Positions 9,201 through 18,900 of a stretch of 64,000 nucleotides of DNA are shown here, in pieces. Source of the DNA: Rothia sp. P100 (GTDB taxonomy: Bacteria > Actinomycetota > Actinomycetes > Actinomycetales > Micrococcaceae); NCBI RefSeq assembly GCF_023712425.1, contig NZ_JAMAYG010000002.1, positions 248,001-312,000 of the forward strand, written 5' to 3'. The notes beneath the pieces are model-generated. The model was not told where the DNA came from. It saw only the letters and a program-made list of their open reading frames with translations, and ran no database searches. Position numbers and translations under genes: made by a program. The stretch's first letter is position 1. Each line of letters starts with the position of its first letter.

Positions 9201-9231
9201 AGCGTCCCACAGACACTGTGGGACGCTTTTG
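9201..9231 (+). terminator. Intrinsic terminator after the HGxxPAAW gene
   Basis: A perfect 12-bp stem (AGCGTCCCACAG with CTGTGGGACGCT) has a 3-base loop and runs into TTTT. It would stop transcripts from the small membrane-protein gene before trpC. Confidence 0.9.
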
Positions 9232-9314
9232 TGTACCTGGGCGGGAAAGGCTCCAGTTGCCAGCCAGTGTTCACTGGCCGCCGAAATTCTCACCTAATGG
9301 GCTGCTATTTAGCC

Positions 9315-9343
9315 TTGAAGCAACTGATACGACATACTAAAAA
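9315..9343 (+). promoter_or_regulatory. Possible trpC promoter
   Basis: TTGAAG (9315-9320) and TAAAAA (9338-9343) are 17 bases apart in the 154-base gap between the terminator and trpC. trpC needs its own promoter because of the terminator just upstream. Confidence 0.35.
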
Positions 9344-9385
9344 GACGCGAAAAACAGGGCACCGGCTGCCTGTGAGGGGATCACT

Positions 9386-10204
9386 ATGACCGTTCTAGAT
9401 GACATTATTGGAGGCGTCCGCGAGGATATGGCGGAGCGTCAGCTCACCGTAACGCTCGATGACCTCAAAGCCAGAGCCGCAGAGCAACCTCCGGCACGTG
9501 ATGCTTTTGCCGCGTTGAGCGGGGCTTTTAAAAGCAGCCTTGAGGTTATTTCTGAGGTTAAACGGTCAAGCCCCTCCAAAGGTGCTCTGTCTGATATCCC
9601 TGACCCGGCTGCCCTAGCATCGGCCTATGAAGCCGGGGGAGCGGCCGTCATTTCAGTACTGACCGAAAAACGCCGGTTTGCTGGCTCTCTAGCTGACCTG
9701 GACGCCGTGCGTGCGGCGGTTTCGATCCCGGTGCTCCGCAAAGATTTCACCGTTGATGAATACCAGATTTGGGAGGCCCGGGCCCACGGCGCTGACCTGG
9801 TCCTGCTCATCGTTGCTGCATTGGACGATGCCACCCTCACCCGGTTCTTGGACCTCACCCATGAGCTGGGCATGAACGCCCTGGTAGAAACCCACACCCC
9901 AGAAGAAATTGAACGCGCAAAAGCGGCAGGTGCCCGTATTGTGGGCGTCAACGTCCGCAACCTCAAAACCCTTGAGGTTGATAATGCGAATTTTGGTCAG
10001 CTCGCCCCCTTGCTGCCCGAAGATGCCATCATCGTTGCTGAGTCAGGGGTTGCCGAGGTGGCAGACGTTGAAGATTACGCCTCCCACGGCGCAAAAGCTG
10101 TGCTGGTGGGCGAGGCCCTAGTGAAGTCAGGTACCCCCACCGAAACTGTCCGCGCTTTCCGTGAAGCTGGCGCTGCTGCCCGCACAGCCTGGCTCGCTCG
10201 CTAA
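9386..10204 (+). CDS. trpC: Indole-3-glycerol phosphate synthase
   Basis: TrpC closes the indole ring from carboxyphenylamino-deoxyribulose phosphate. The 272-residue TIM-barrel protein shows [10 protein letters not shown] (catalytic Lys, substrate binding), [28 protein letters not shown] (catalytic Lys), [22 protein letters not shown] and [21 protein letters not shown] precedes the ATG. It starts the trpC-trpB-trpA-lgt run; there is no trpF domain fused to it, as is usual in Actinobacteria. Confidence 0.96.
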   Translation: MTVLDDIIGGVREDMAERQLTVTLDDLKARAAEQPPARDAFAALSGAFKSSLEVISEVKRSSPSKGALSDIPDPAALASAYEAGGAAVISVLTEKRRFAGSLADLDAVRAAVSIPVLRKDFTVDEYQIWEARAHGADLVLLIVAALDDATLTRFLDLTHELGMNALVETHTPEEIERAKAAGARIVGVNVRNLKTLEVDNANFGQLAPLLPEDAIIVAESGVAEVADVEDYASHGAKAVLVGEALVKSGTPTETVRAFREAGAAARTAWLAR

Positions 10205-10249
10205 CCTTATTTGCCTTTTACTCCACCCTTTTAGACCTAAGGAAGCGGT

Positions 10250-11575
10250 ATGACCGACACCCTAGCCGACCAGTTTCTCACCTCTGGACACAGCCTCAAG
10301 AATGCTCCCGGCCCCTACTTTGGCAACTATGGCGGCCGTTACATGGCTGAATCGCTGATTGCCGCCATGGATGAGTTGGAAGAAACCTTCGAGAAGGCAA
10401 AAGAAGATGAAGAGTTTCTGGCTGAATTCCGCCGTCTCTCTGCTGAATACTCCAACCGCCCCTCACTGCTCACCGAGGTCCCCCGGTTTTCTGAACACGG
10501 CGGCGGGGTGCGCTTTTTCCTGAAGCGCGAAGACCTCAACCACACCGGTAGCCACAAGATCAATAACGTGATTGGCCAGGCGCTTCTGGCGAAGCGAATG
10601 GGCAAGACCCGCCTGATTGCCGAGACTGGCGCTGGCCAGCACGGCGTCGCCACCGCCACCGCCGCTGCCCTCTTTGGCATGGAGTGCGTGGTCTACATGG
10701 GGGAAGAAGACACTGAGCGCCAGGCACTCAACGTTGCTCGTATGCAGTTGCTGGGAGCCACCGTTATCGCAGTGCAGACCGGTTCGCGTACCCTCAAGGA
10801 CGCTATCAACGAGGCCCTGCGTGACTGGGTATCGAACGTAGATACCACCCACTACCTGCTAGGTACTGCCGCCGGCGCCCACCCCTTCCCGGCAATGGTG
10901 CGCTACTTCCATGATGCTATCGGCACCGAAGCTCGCCAGCAGATTCTTGAAGCCACCGGAAAACTCCCAGACGGTATCGCTGCCTGCGTGGGCGGTGGCT
11001 CCAACGCCATTGGCATGTTCCATGCTTTCTTGGATGACCGCGACGTCAAAATCTTTGGTTTTGAGGCAGGCGGCGACGGTATCGACACCGACCGTCACGC
11101 AGCCACCATCTCACTGGGCCGCCCCGGCATGCTGCACGGCGCCATCACCTATCTTATGCAGGACGAAGACGGGCAGACCATCGAGTCCCACTCCATCTCA
11201 GCGGGTCTTGACTACCCCGGCGTCGGGCCTGAACACGCCTACCTGTCAGATATCGGGCGAGTGGACTACCAGGCGGTAACTGACACCGAGGCCATGGACG
11301 CCCTGCGTCTGCTCTGCCGCACTGAGGGCATCATCCCTGCGCTGGAATCTTCCCATGCGCTCGCAGGTGCCCTGCGCGTAGCCCGCCAGTGGGCCGATGA
11401 AAGCCCGGAAACCGCCCATGAGAAAATCATGCTCGTTTGTCTCTCTGGTCGTGGGGATAAGGATATGGAAACCGCCCTCAAGTGGTTCGGCCTGGGTAAA
11501 GCTATCCCTTCGACCAGCCTGAATGTGGGCAATAAAGAAGCAGCAACCGAAGCTGCACAGACAGAAGGTGCCTAA
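10250..11575 (+). CDS. trpB: Tryptophan synthase beta chain
   Basis: TrpB condenses indole with serine using pyridoxal phosphate. The 441-residue protein has the PLP lysine Lys103 in [13 protein letters not shown], the phosphate-binding [10 protein letters not shown], and the N-terminal [11 protein letters not shown] typical of the main TrpB1 class, which partners TrpA. AAGGAAGCGGT precedes the ATG. The trpA start follows its stop after 3 bases. Confidence 0.98.
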   Translation: MTDTLADQFLTSGHSLKNAPGPYFGNYGGRYMAESLIAAMDELEETFEKAKEDEEFLAEFRRLSAEYSNRPSLLTEVPRFSEHGGGVRFFLKREDLNHTGSHKINNVIGQALLAKRMGKTRLIAETGAGQHGVATATAAALFGMECVVYMGEEDTERQALNVARMQLLGATVIAVQTGSRTLKDAINEALRDWVSNVDTTHYLLGTAAGAHPFPAMVRYFHDAIGTEARQQILEATGKLPDGIAACVGGGSNAIGMFHAFLDDRDVKIFGFEAGGDGIDTDRHAATISLGRPGMLHGAITYLMQDEDGQTIESHSISAGLDYPGVGPEHAYLSDIGRVDYQAVTDTEAMDALRLLCRTEGIIPALESSHALAGALRVARQWADESPETAHEKIMLVCLSGRGDKDMETALKWFGLGKAIPSTSLNVGNKEAATEAAQTEGA

Positions 11576-11578
11576 GCT

Positions 11579-12424
11579 ATGAGCCACGTGGATTTTCAGG
11601 ACGATACCGTTTACTCGGTTAAGAACGGAAAGTTTCCTGCCCCCAACCCTGACTCCAAGGTCGCAGCCCGCCTAGCCCAGTGCAAGGCTGAAGGTAGGGC
11701 CGCTCTTATTGGCTACCTGCCGGTGGGTTACCCTTCAGTCGATGAGTCAATTGCCGCTGCCATTGAAATGGGTAAGAATGGGGTGGACATCATCGAATTG
11801 GGTCTGCCCTACTCAGATCCTGTCATGGATGGACCCGTCATTCAGCGTGCCACCGTCGAAGCGATTGCCAAGGGCTTCCGCACCGATGACATTTTTCGTG
11901 CGGTGCGCGAAATCACCGCAGCTACCAACGCTGTTGTCGTGGTGATGACCTACTGGAACCCGGTACTCCGCCGCGGGGTTGACCGCTTTGCCCAGGAGCT
12001 GGCAGCAGCCGGTGGCTCAGGCATCATCACCCCAGACCTCGTACCCGACGAAGCAGCAGACTGGTTCGTTGCCTCAGAAAAATACGGTCTAGATCGCATC
12101 TTCCTGGCATCTATCTCTAGCTCAACGGAGCGCCTGCATATAATTTCTAAGGCTTCTAGCGGCTTTGTTTACGCCGTCTCTGTCATGGGTGTTACTGGTG
12201 CTCGCGCCTCAGTCAGTGACGCTGCCGGAACCCTGGTAGCTGATCTACGGTCAGCTGGTGCCCCCGCGGCCTGCGTAGGTCTGGGTGTTTCTAAGAGGGA
12301 GCACGTAGAGGAAATAGGTGCCTATGCGGACGGTGTTATCGTGGGTACTGCACTGGTCAAGGCACTGACTGAAGGCGGCCCCGCTGCCGTCGGTGTGCTG
12401 ACCCGCGAACTCGCCGGTAAGTAA
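11579..12424 (+). CDS. trpA: Tryptophan synthase alpha chain
   Basis: TrpA cleaves indole-3-glycerol phosphate and channels indole to TrpB. The 281-residue protein shows IGYLPVGYPSVDES, the catalytic region DIIELGLPYSDPVMDGP (Glu and Asp), MTYWNPVLRRG and the phosphate-binding VGLGVSKREH. It is 3 bases after trpB, so the two are coupled, as is needed for a 1:1 complex. lgt starts 13 bases downstream. Confidence 0.97.
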   Translation: MSHVDFQDDTVYSVKNGKFPAPNPDSKVAARLAQCKAEGRAALIGYLPVGYPSVDESIAAAIEMGKNGVDIIELGLPYSDPVMDGPVIQRATVEAIAKGFRTDDIFRAVREITAATNAVVVVMTYWNPVLRRGVDRFAQELAAAGGSGIITPDLVPDEAADWFVASEKYGLDRIFLASISSSTERLHIISKASSGFVYAVSVMGVTGARASVSDAAGTLVADLRSAGAPAACVGLGVSKREHVEEIGAYADGVIVGTALVKALTEGGPAAVGVLTRELAGK

Positions 12425-12437
12425 CTGAAGGAGAGCA

Positions 12438-13304
12438 ATGACAACGTCTGTCATTCTAGCGTCCATCCCATCACCCAGCGTCTCCAGTTTTTCACTGGGG
12501 CCACTGACTATCCACTTTTATGCCCTCTGTATTCTTTTGGGTATAGCAGTTTGTCTGTGGCTGACTTCTAAGCGTTGGCAAAGCTGGGGGGAGAACCCCG
12601 AGAGGGTCTGGGATATTGCTATGTGGGCAATCCCCGCTGGCATCATCGGTGCCCGCCTTTACCACGTACTGATTACCGATCCCGGAACCTACTTTGGTGC
12701 TGGAGCTGATCCGCTGGCTATCTTCAAAATCTGGGAGGGCGGCATCGGTATCATGGGTGCCATCTCCGTGGGTGGGTTGGGTGCCTGGATTGCCTGTAAA
12801 CGGTATGGCATTTCGCTGGCAAAATTCGCGGACGCGGCTGCCCCCGGCATCCTGATCGCCCAAGCGCTGGGCCGCTGGGGTAACTGGTTCAACCAGGAAC
12901 TTTTCGGCAAGCCGACCACCCTGCCCTGGGGTCTGGAGATTTCGGCGACCTCTCATAATTTCCCTGACCAGTACGCGCCGGGAACTCTCTTTCACCCCAC
13001 CTTCCTCTACGAATCCATCTGGAATCTGCTGGGTGCTGCCCTGCTCATTTACCTCGGCAAACGGGGGCTTTTCCAACGCGGGCAGACCTTCTGGGCCTAC
13101 GTTGCTTGGTACGGTTTCGGCCGCCTTATGATTGAAGCTTTCCTACGCATTGATACGGCAGAAATGTTGCTGGGCGTGCGCATCCACGTCTGGACGTCGG
13201 GAGCCATCCTACTCCTGGGTCTAATCATGTTCGCTCTTGCCGGGGCTCGTGCCCGCAGGCAACGAGACGAGCTGGAAACGGCGGCCGTGCGGGCAGGGGA
13301 CTAG
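12438..13304 (+). CDS. lgt: Prolipoprotein diacylglyceryl transferase
   Basis: Lgt transfers diacylglycerol from phosphatidylglycerol to the lipobox cysteine of prolipoproteins at the membrane. The 288-residue protein is strongly hydrophobic, with about seven helices, and carries the signature GRWGNWFNQELFG with the essential Arg146. AAGGAGAGCA precedes the ATG. It closes the trp transcript, an order common in Actinobacteria. It converges on a minus-strand gene after only 7 bases, without a clear terminator. Confidence 0.96.
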   Translation: MTTSVILASIPSPSVSSFSLGPLTIHFYALCILLGIAVCLWLTSKRWQSWGENPERVWDIAMWAIPAGIIGARLYHVLITDPGTYFGAGADPLAIFKIWEGGIGIMGAISVGGLGAWIACKRYGISLAKFADAAAPGILIAQALGRWGNWFNQELFGKPTTLPWGLEISATSHNFPDQYAPGTLFHPTFLYESIWNLLGAALLIYLGKRGLFQRGQTFWAYVAWYGFGRLMIEAFLRIDTAEMLLGVRIHVWTSGAILLLGLIMFALAGARARRQRDELETAAVRAGD

Positions 13305-13311
13305 TGGAGCG

Positions 13312-14313
13312 CTAGCCGAAGAGCCGATGGAGCAAAGCTAGCGCCCGGTAGGCCCTCATCTCGATCAGACTGGTGTTAGTTGATGGACTGGGTTTCTGCA
13401 TCGAGGCGTAGAGATAGTAGCTCGCTAGGGCCACCGTGCAGCCGTGTAAGAATTCTGAGCTAGGACGTCGGTGCGTGGGCATGAGTTCTAGAACCTGCTG
13501 TTCGGAAAGTTGACCGTCCTGGATTAGGGCATCTACCGCAATAAGTCCCAGATCAAGGTCTGCATTGCCGATATTTGCCCAGGGCCAGTCCACCAGCACT
13601 GCCTGCCCCTCTGGAGTGATGAGAATGTTGTCAGCTCTTAGATCTGTATGAACATACTCGTTACCGCTCAGCTGGGATGCTACCTGTTCATCAACCTCAG
13701 TGGCCAAACCTGCTGCCCCCTTATTGACCAGGGGGAGCAGCTCTATAAGGTCCCGGTAGTAGCGGGTATCTTTCACATACTGCAAGTCATCTAAACTCAC
13801 GCCCTCAGCTAGCCGGTGCCAGAACTTTAGCTCTGGCCCCACAGATTCTGCAGCACACTCAAGCTCCAGTGCTGGATCAACCTCTAGATCGCGCAAAACA
13901 TCAAGGGCAGCAAAAACTGCCGTGAGTTCACTCAGCTGCCATGGCGACGATGGGTGGTTTCCATCAATATCTTTAAGAATCAGGGCTACCCAGGTGCCCC
14001 CGTCCGCACTCTGGTATTCGGTAAAACCAAGAAACCCCGCGACCGGGGCGTTCTTGGTAAAAGCAGCTGAAACCTTGGCCTCCTGCCGGTGCAAGTCGGC
14101 TGTTACGGGGTGCTTTTTTGCGCTGATTGCCTTGAGGAAGGCACGCCCTCCATGTTCAGTGACAAGCCTGTCGGCAGTGCCTAAACTAAAGCCACCAGCC
14201 TGAGATTCAGATGTGACCACAGGTCCGCCGAGTGTTTCTTCAACCCAAAGCTGTAGAGCGGCGGGTAGTTCTGACCAAGTCAGTCTTTGCTGAGCACTTT
14301 TCTCTTGTGACAT
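13312..14313 (-). CDS. Aminoglycoside-phosphotransferase/choline-kinase fold protein
   Basis: The 333-residue product has a kinase-like fold: a nucleotide-binding start (GGFSLGTADRLV, then FLKAIS with a likely ATP lysine), the catalytic loop HTDLRADNILI (HxDxxxxN) and VDWPWANIGNADLDLG in the metal-binding position. The family phosphorylates small molecules such as aminoglycosides, choline or homoserine; the substrate here cannot be told, and resistance should not be assumed. ATG 14313 is preferred to a longer frame starting at 14394 because the family usually starts near here, though its ribosome-binding site is weak. It is monocistronic and convergent with lgt. Confidence 0.75.
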   Translation of the reverse strand: MSQEKSAQQRLTWSELPAALQLWVEETLGGPVVTSESQAGGFSLGTADRLVTEHGGRAFLKAISAKKHPVTADLHRQEAKVSAAFTKNAPVAGFLGFTEYQSADGGTWVALILKDIDGNHPSSPWQLSELTAVFAALDVLRDLEVDPALELECAAESVGPELKFWHRLAEGVSLDDLQYVKDTRYYRDLIELLPLVNKGAAGLATEVDEQVASQLSGNEYVHTDLRADNILITPEGQAVLVDWPWANIGNADLDLGLIAVDALIQDGQLSEQQVLELMPTHRRPSSEFLHGCTVALASYYLYASMQKPSPSTNTSLIEMRAYRALALLHRLFG

Positions 14314-14555
14314 ACCTAATAGCCTATAGGCAGATCCACCATAGTTCTGGCTGGATAGCTTTTTAAGTGCCCCCCTGACAGTTCGGTGGGCCACGCTAGA
14401 TAGACCCTGTCAACCATTGAGGTTTTGTGTGACTCAACACCTTATGTTTATCTGCCTGCAATTGCTGATGGTCTTGGCATACCCTGCACCAATCAGTAGA
14501 TTAACTAGTGAGTTGCCTTACAGTAACTCCAATACCAGGCAAAGGAGCCCCCCTC

Positions 14556-15599
14556 ATGTCCACCATGAAAGCAATTGTTGTTTCTGGCCGTCTTGACGGA
14601 ACCGTCGATATTAAGGATGTCCCCGTGCCCGAGGTAGGCCACGGTCAGGTACTTGCCAAGATTGAATACTCCGGTGTGTGCCACACCGATCTGCACGTAG
14701 CTGCCAGTGATTTCGGTGAAAAGCCTGGTCGAATTCTCGGACACGAGGGCGTTGGTGTCATTACAGAGATAGGCCCCGGTGTGGAGCACCTACAGGTGGG
14801 GGACCGAGTGAGCGTTCCCTGGTTCTTCAAGGGTTGCGGTCACTGCGAATACTGTGTGGACGGCCGCGCCACTCTTTGCCGCTCGGTCATCAACGCTGGC
14901 TACACGGCAGATGGCGCTATGAGTGAATACACCCTGCTCTACGCTGACTACACCGTCAAGGTGCCTGATGCTCTGGACCCGGTCGAGGCTACCTCCATTA
15001 CCTGCGCTGGTGTCACCACGTATAAGGCCATCAAGGAGTCGGGCGTCCGCCCCGGTCAATGGCTGGTAGCTTTCGGCGCTGGCGGTCTGGGTAACCTAGC
15101 AGTTCAGTACGCTAAGAATGTCTTTGGCGCCCAGGTGATTGCCGTAGATATCAACGAAGACAAGCTGCTACTCGCTAAGGACAGCGGTGCTGATGTGGTG
15201 ATTAACGGCAAGAACGTTGAAAGCGTTGAAGAAGAGATTAAGAATGTTACCGGCGGGGTAGGGGCTCACACTGCTGTGGTGACCGCGGTATCTAAGCTCG
15301 CCTTCAACCAGGCTGTAGATTCGGTTCGAGCCGGTGGCACCGTGGTTGCGGTTGGTCTTCCCACCGAGTCAATGGATCTTAGCATTCCCCGCCTGGTACT
15401 GGATGGTATTCGGATACAGGGATCTCTGGTGGGTACCCGCCAGGATCTGGAAGAAGCTTTTGCTTTTGGTGCTAAGGGTTTGATTAAGCCGGTGGTTCAG
15501 CTCCGCCCGGTTGAGGACGTCCAGGCTATCTTTGATGAAATGCACGCAGGGCTGATCAATGGACGCATGGTGCTAGATTTCACCGGAGAAACCAAGTAA
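14556..15599 (+). CDS. adhP: Zinc-dependent alcohol dehydrogenase
   Basis: This is a 347-residue medium-chain dehydrogenase/reductase. Catalytic zinc ligands lie in [11 protein letters not shown] (Cys, with the neighbouring His) and [12 protein letters not shown]. The structural zinc site is GCGHCEYC...LC. The Rossmann motif is [14 protein letters not shown] followed by an acidic DIN, which favours NAD+. It resembles AdhP/AdhA alcohol dehydrogenases that interconvert ethanol and acetaldehyde. ATG 14556 has AAAGGAG at 14541-14547; an ATG at 14565 is also possible. The gene stands alone and is closed by a hairpin at 15621-15640. Confidence 0.9.
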   Translation: MSTMKAIVVSGRLDGTVDIKDVPVPEVGHGQVLAKIEYSGVCHTDLHVAASDFGEKPGRILGHEGVGVITEIGPGVEHLQVGDRVSVPWFFKGCGHCEYCVDGRATLCRSVINAGYTADGAMSEYTLLYADYTVKVPDALDPVEATSITCAGVTTYKAIKESGVRPGQWLVAFGAGGLGNLAVQYAKNVFGAQVIAVDINEDKLLLAKDSGADVVINGKNVESVEEEIKNVTGGVGAHTAVVTAVSKLAFNQAVDSVRAGGTVVAVGLPTESMDLSIPRLVLDGIRIQGSLVGTRQDLEEAFAFGAKGLIKPVVQLRPVEDVQAIFDEMHAGLINGRMVLDFTGETK

Positions 15600-15610
15600 T
15601 CCGGTTGATG

Positions 15611-15648
15611 TAAAAAAGGGGTGGTGGCTGATGCCACCACTTCTTTTT
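15611..15648 (+). terminator. Terminator after adhP
   Basis: An 8-bp stem GTGGTGGC / GCCACCAC with loop TGAT (15621-15640) is preceded by an A-run and followed by TTCTTTTT. Confidence 0.85.
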
Positions 15649-15958
15649 CTGGCTGATGTGAGACATTCTGTTCGAAATATGAGAAATTATGTTGCTTTTA
15701 TGTTTCCAGCTACAGATTTTTGTAAAGAAAAAATATGAATAATTATGGAAGAAAAGTGTTCTCTAATTAAAGAAGTTGTGTGAAAATCTTCTTTTCTTCC
15801 TTGAAAAGACGGGGCTCTTATCAGTTTGCACCCCCCTGGGATAGGCTAACTTCCAGCGAATGATGATTAAGAGCGATGAATACGTTTACATTTCTGTAAT
15901 AGCACCGCATCATATTGTTATTCAGACACCCGGCACACGCTAATAGGAAGGGTCACCC
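15649..15958. other. AT-rich intergenic region upstream of gltB
   Basis: About 310 bases without a gene, clearly more AT-rich than its surroundings. It contains a 10-bp inverted repeat, GGAAGAAAAG (15747-15756) and CTTTTCTTCC (15791-15800), with a 34-base loop. It also contains the small palindrome TTACA-TTTC-TGTAA (15886-15899), which overlaps a possible -35 element. It probably holds the gltBD control region. I see no reading frame with a ribosome-binding site in it. Confidence 0.5.
15885..15913 (+). promoter_or_regulatory. Possible gltB promoter with overlapping palindrome
   Basis: TTTACA (15885-15890) and CATCAT (15908-15913) are 17 bases apart, 46 bases before the gltB ATG. The dyad TTACATTTCTGTAA covers the -35 and could be an operator. 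The regulator is not identifiable. Confidence 0.35.
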
Positions 15959-18900
15959 ATGCGCAGAACACCAGCCAACGACTTGGCAGCTGCTGAAGAT
16001 TTCACTGTGGACCCCCACACCAAGAACCACGCGCCCTCGCCCTTTACCACTTTCGCCAACCTGCCTGAAGCGCAGGGGCTCTACCAGCCTGACGCTGAGA
16101 AGGACGCCTGCGGTCTGGCCATGGTTGCCACCCTACGCGGTGAACCCGACCATGTCATCGTGGATCACGCCCTCACTGCGCTGCGCCGTCTTGAGCACCG
16201 CGGTGCTGTGGGCGCTGACGAAGGCACCGGCGACGGCGCGGGTATTCTCCTGCAAATCCCTGATGCCTTCTTGCGTGAGGTGGTCGATTTTGAACTGCCA
16301 CCTCTAGGCAAGTACGCGGTCGGTACAGCCTACCTGCCCACCGGCGGGGTAGACGCTGAAGACAAGCAGAAGGCACTGGCAGGTATCGCTCAGAGTGAAG
16401 GACTGCGCGTCCTGGGCTGGCGCCAAGTGCCCATTAACCCCGATATTGTGGGGAAATCAGCCCGCGAGGTTATGCCGCACTTTGTTCAGATGTTCATTGC
16501 TGAGGCATCGGGTGATTCTAATGAATCAGTCAACGCACCCTTTACTGGGCACATCCCCGTGATTGATCTTGACCCCCAGTCAGAGCGCCGTCAGCTGGAT
16601 CAAAAAGCTTTTCGTGTGCGTAAGCGTGCCCAGCATAAGCTCGGAGTTTACTTTCCGTCCTTTTCCTCTCGGACCATCGTTTACAAGGGTATGCTGACGA
16701 CCGCGCAGTTAGAGCCCTTCTACCCTGATCTCTCCGATCCTCGCTTTGCCACCAAGCTGGCAATCGTTCACTCACGCTTTTCGACCAACACCTTCCCCTC
16801 CTGGCCGCTGGCCCAGCCCTTCCGCACTATTGCCCATAACGGCGAAATCAATACGGTGAAGGGCAACCGCAACTGGATGCGCGCCCGCCAGTCCCAGCTC
16901 AAATCGCCGGTGCTGGGCCGCAACCCTGAAGAGCTCTTTCCCATTTGTTCGGTCGGGGCCTCTGACTCCCAATCCTTTGACGAGGTAGCCGAACTGCTGA
17001 TGCTCTCAGGCCGTTCAGCGGCCCAGGTGCTGATGATGATGGTGCCCGAGGCCTGGGAAAACCACGAGACCATGGACGCTGACCGTCGTGCCTTCTACCG
17101 CTACCACTCTTCTCTGATGGAGCCTTGGGACGGCCCAGCAGCCATCGCCTTTACCGACGGTGACGCTGTGGGTTCGGTGTTGGACCGCAACGGGCTGCGT
17201 CCTGGGCGCTACTGGGTCACCGATGATGGTCTGGTCGTCCTGGCCTCCGAGGTAGGCGTGGTTGATATCCCCGAATCCAAGATTATTGAAAAGGGCAGGG
17301 TTTCACCGGGCAAGATGTTCTATGTAGACACCGAAGCCGGCCGCCTGGTGCCCGATGAAGAAGTCAAGGCAGCCGTTGCATCCGAGCAGCCCTGGGCTAC
17401 CTGGGCGGAAGAGAACATCGTCAATCTGGCTGATTTGCCCGACCGTGAGCACGTGCGTGCTGCCCGTAAATCGATCCTCAAGCGTCAGCAGACCTTCGGC
17501 TACACCGAAGAGGAACTGCGCAAGATTCTGGCTCCTATGGCAGCAACCGGTGCTGAACCCATCTACGCCATGGGTACCGATACTCCCATCGCGGTGCTCT
17601 CTAAGCGTCACCGTCTGCTCTTTGACTACTTTGTGCAGTCCTTCGCCCAGGTGACCAATCCGCCCCTGGATTCCATCCGTGAAGAGCTGGTCACCAGTCT
17701 CAAAACTTCTATCGGTGCTGACGGCAACCTCTTGCGTCATGGGCGGGTACGGGTCAACCACGTTGAGCTGGACTTCCCGGTGATCAATAATGATGAGCTG
17801 GATAAGATTCTTCATATTGATGATGAGGATGGCGCGCCGGCGGCTATTAAGGTCTCTGGGCTCTACCCCTCTCACGGTGGGGAGGCCGCCCTACGTGAGC
17901 GTCTAGCTGAGATTTGTGAGCAGGTCTCTGCCGCGGTTGAGCGCGGCGTCCAGTTCCTCATTCTTTCTGACCGTAACTCTAACGGTGCCTGGGCTCCCAT
18001 TCCGTCTCTGTTGCTGACCAGCGCGGTTCACCATCACCTCTTGCGCAGCGCTACCCGCACCAAGGTTGCCCTGATCGTTGAGGCAGGCGATGTGCGCGAG
18101 GTCCACCATATTGCCACCCTCATAGGCTACGGAGCCTCAGCGGTCAACCCCTACCTGGCCATGGAATCCGTTGAAGAGCTGGTGGCTCAGGGTGAAATCA
18201 CCGGTGTCACCGAAGCTGAGGCTGTCTATAACCTCATCAAGGCACTGGGTAAGGGTCTGCAGAAGATTATGTCCAAGATGGGTATCTCGACGGTATCTTC
18301 CTACTGCGGTGCCCAGACCTTTGAGGCCCTGGGCCTGTCCCAGAGCCTGGTAGATCAGTTCTTCACCGGCACCCACTCGCAGATGGACGGTGTAGGGCTG
18401 GGCGTTATTGAAGCTGAAATTCGCAAGCGTCACCACGCTGCCTACCCCGATGACGGAGTGGCAGTACCTTACCGCGCTCTGGAAACAGGCGGCGAATATG
18501 ACTGGCGTCGAGAGGGCCCACCCCACCTCTTCAACCCGCAGACCATCTTCCGCCTGCAGCACTCCACCAAGACCCGTCGCTATGACATCTTCAAGAGCTA
18601 CACTAAGCTCGTTGATGATCAGGCTAGGGATCTTATGACCCTGCGCGGTCTCTTCAGCTTTAACGCAAACCGCACCCCGGTGCCCTTGGACGAGGTGGAG
18701 CCGGTTTCCTCTATCGTCAGGCGTTTCTCAACCGGCGCTATGTCCTATGGCTCTATTTCTCAGGAAGCCCACGAGACACTGGCGATCGCTATGAATCAGC
18801 TGGGCGCTAAGTCCAACACTGGTGAGGGCGGTGAAGACGTTGACCGTTTGCTGGACCCCGCCCGTCGATCAGCTATCAAGCAGGTAGCATCGGGCCGCTT

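Noticed and set aside
13312-14313. Aminoglycoside resistance gene
   Set aside because: The kinase fold is clear, but the substrate cannot be deduced, and chromosomal members of this group often act on other small molecules.
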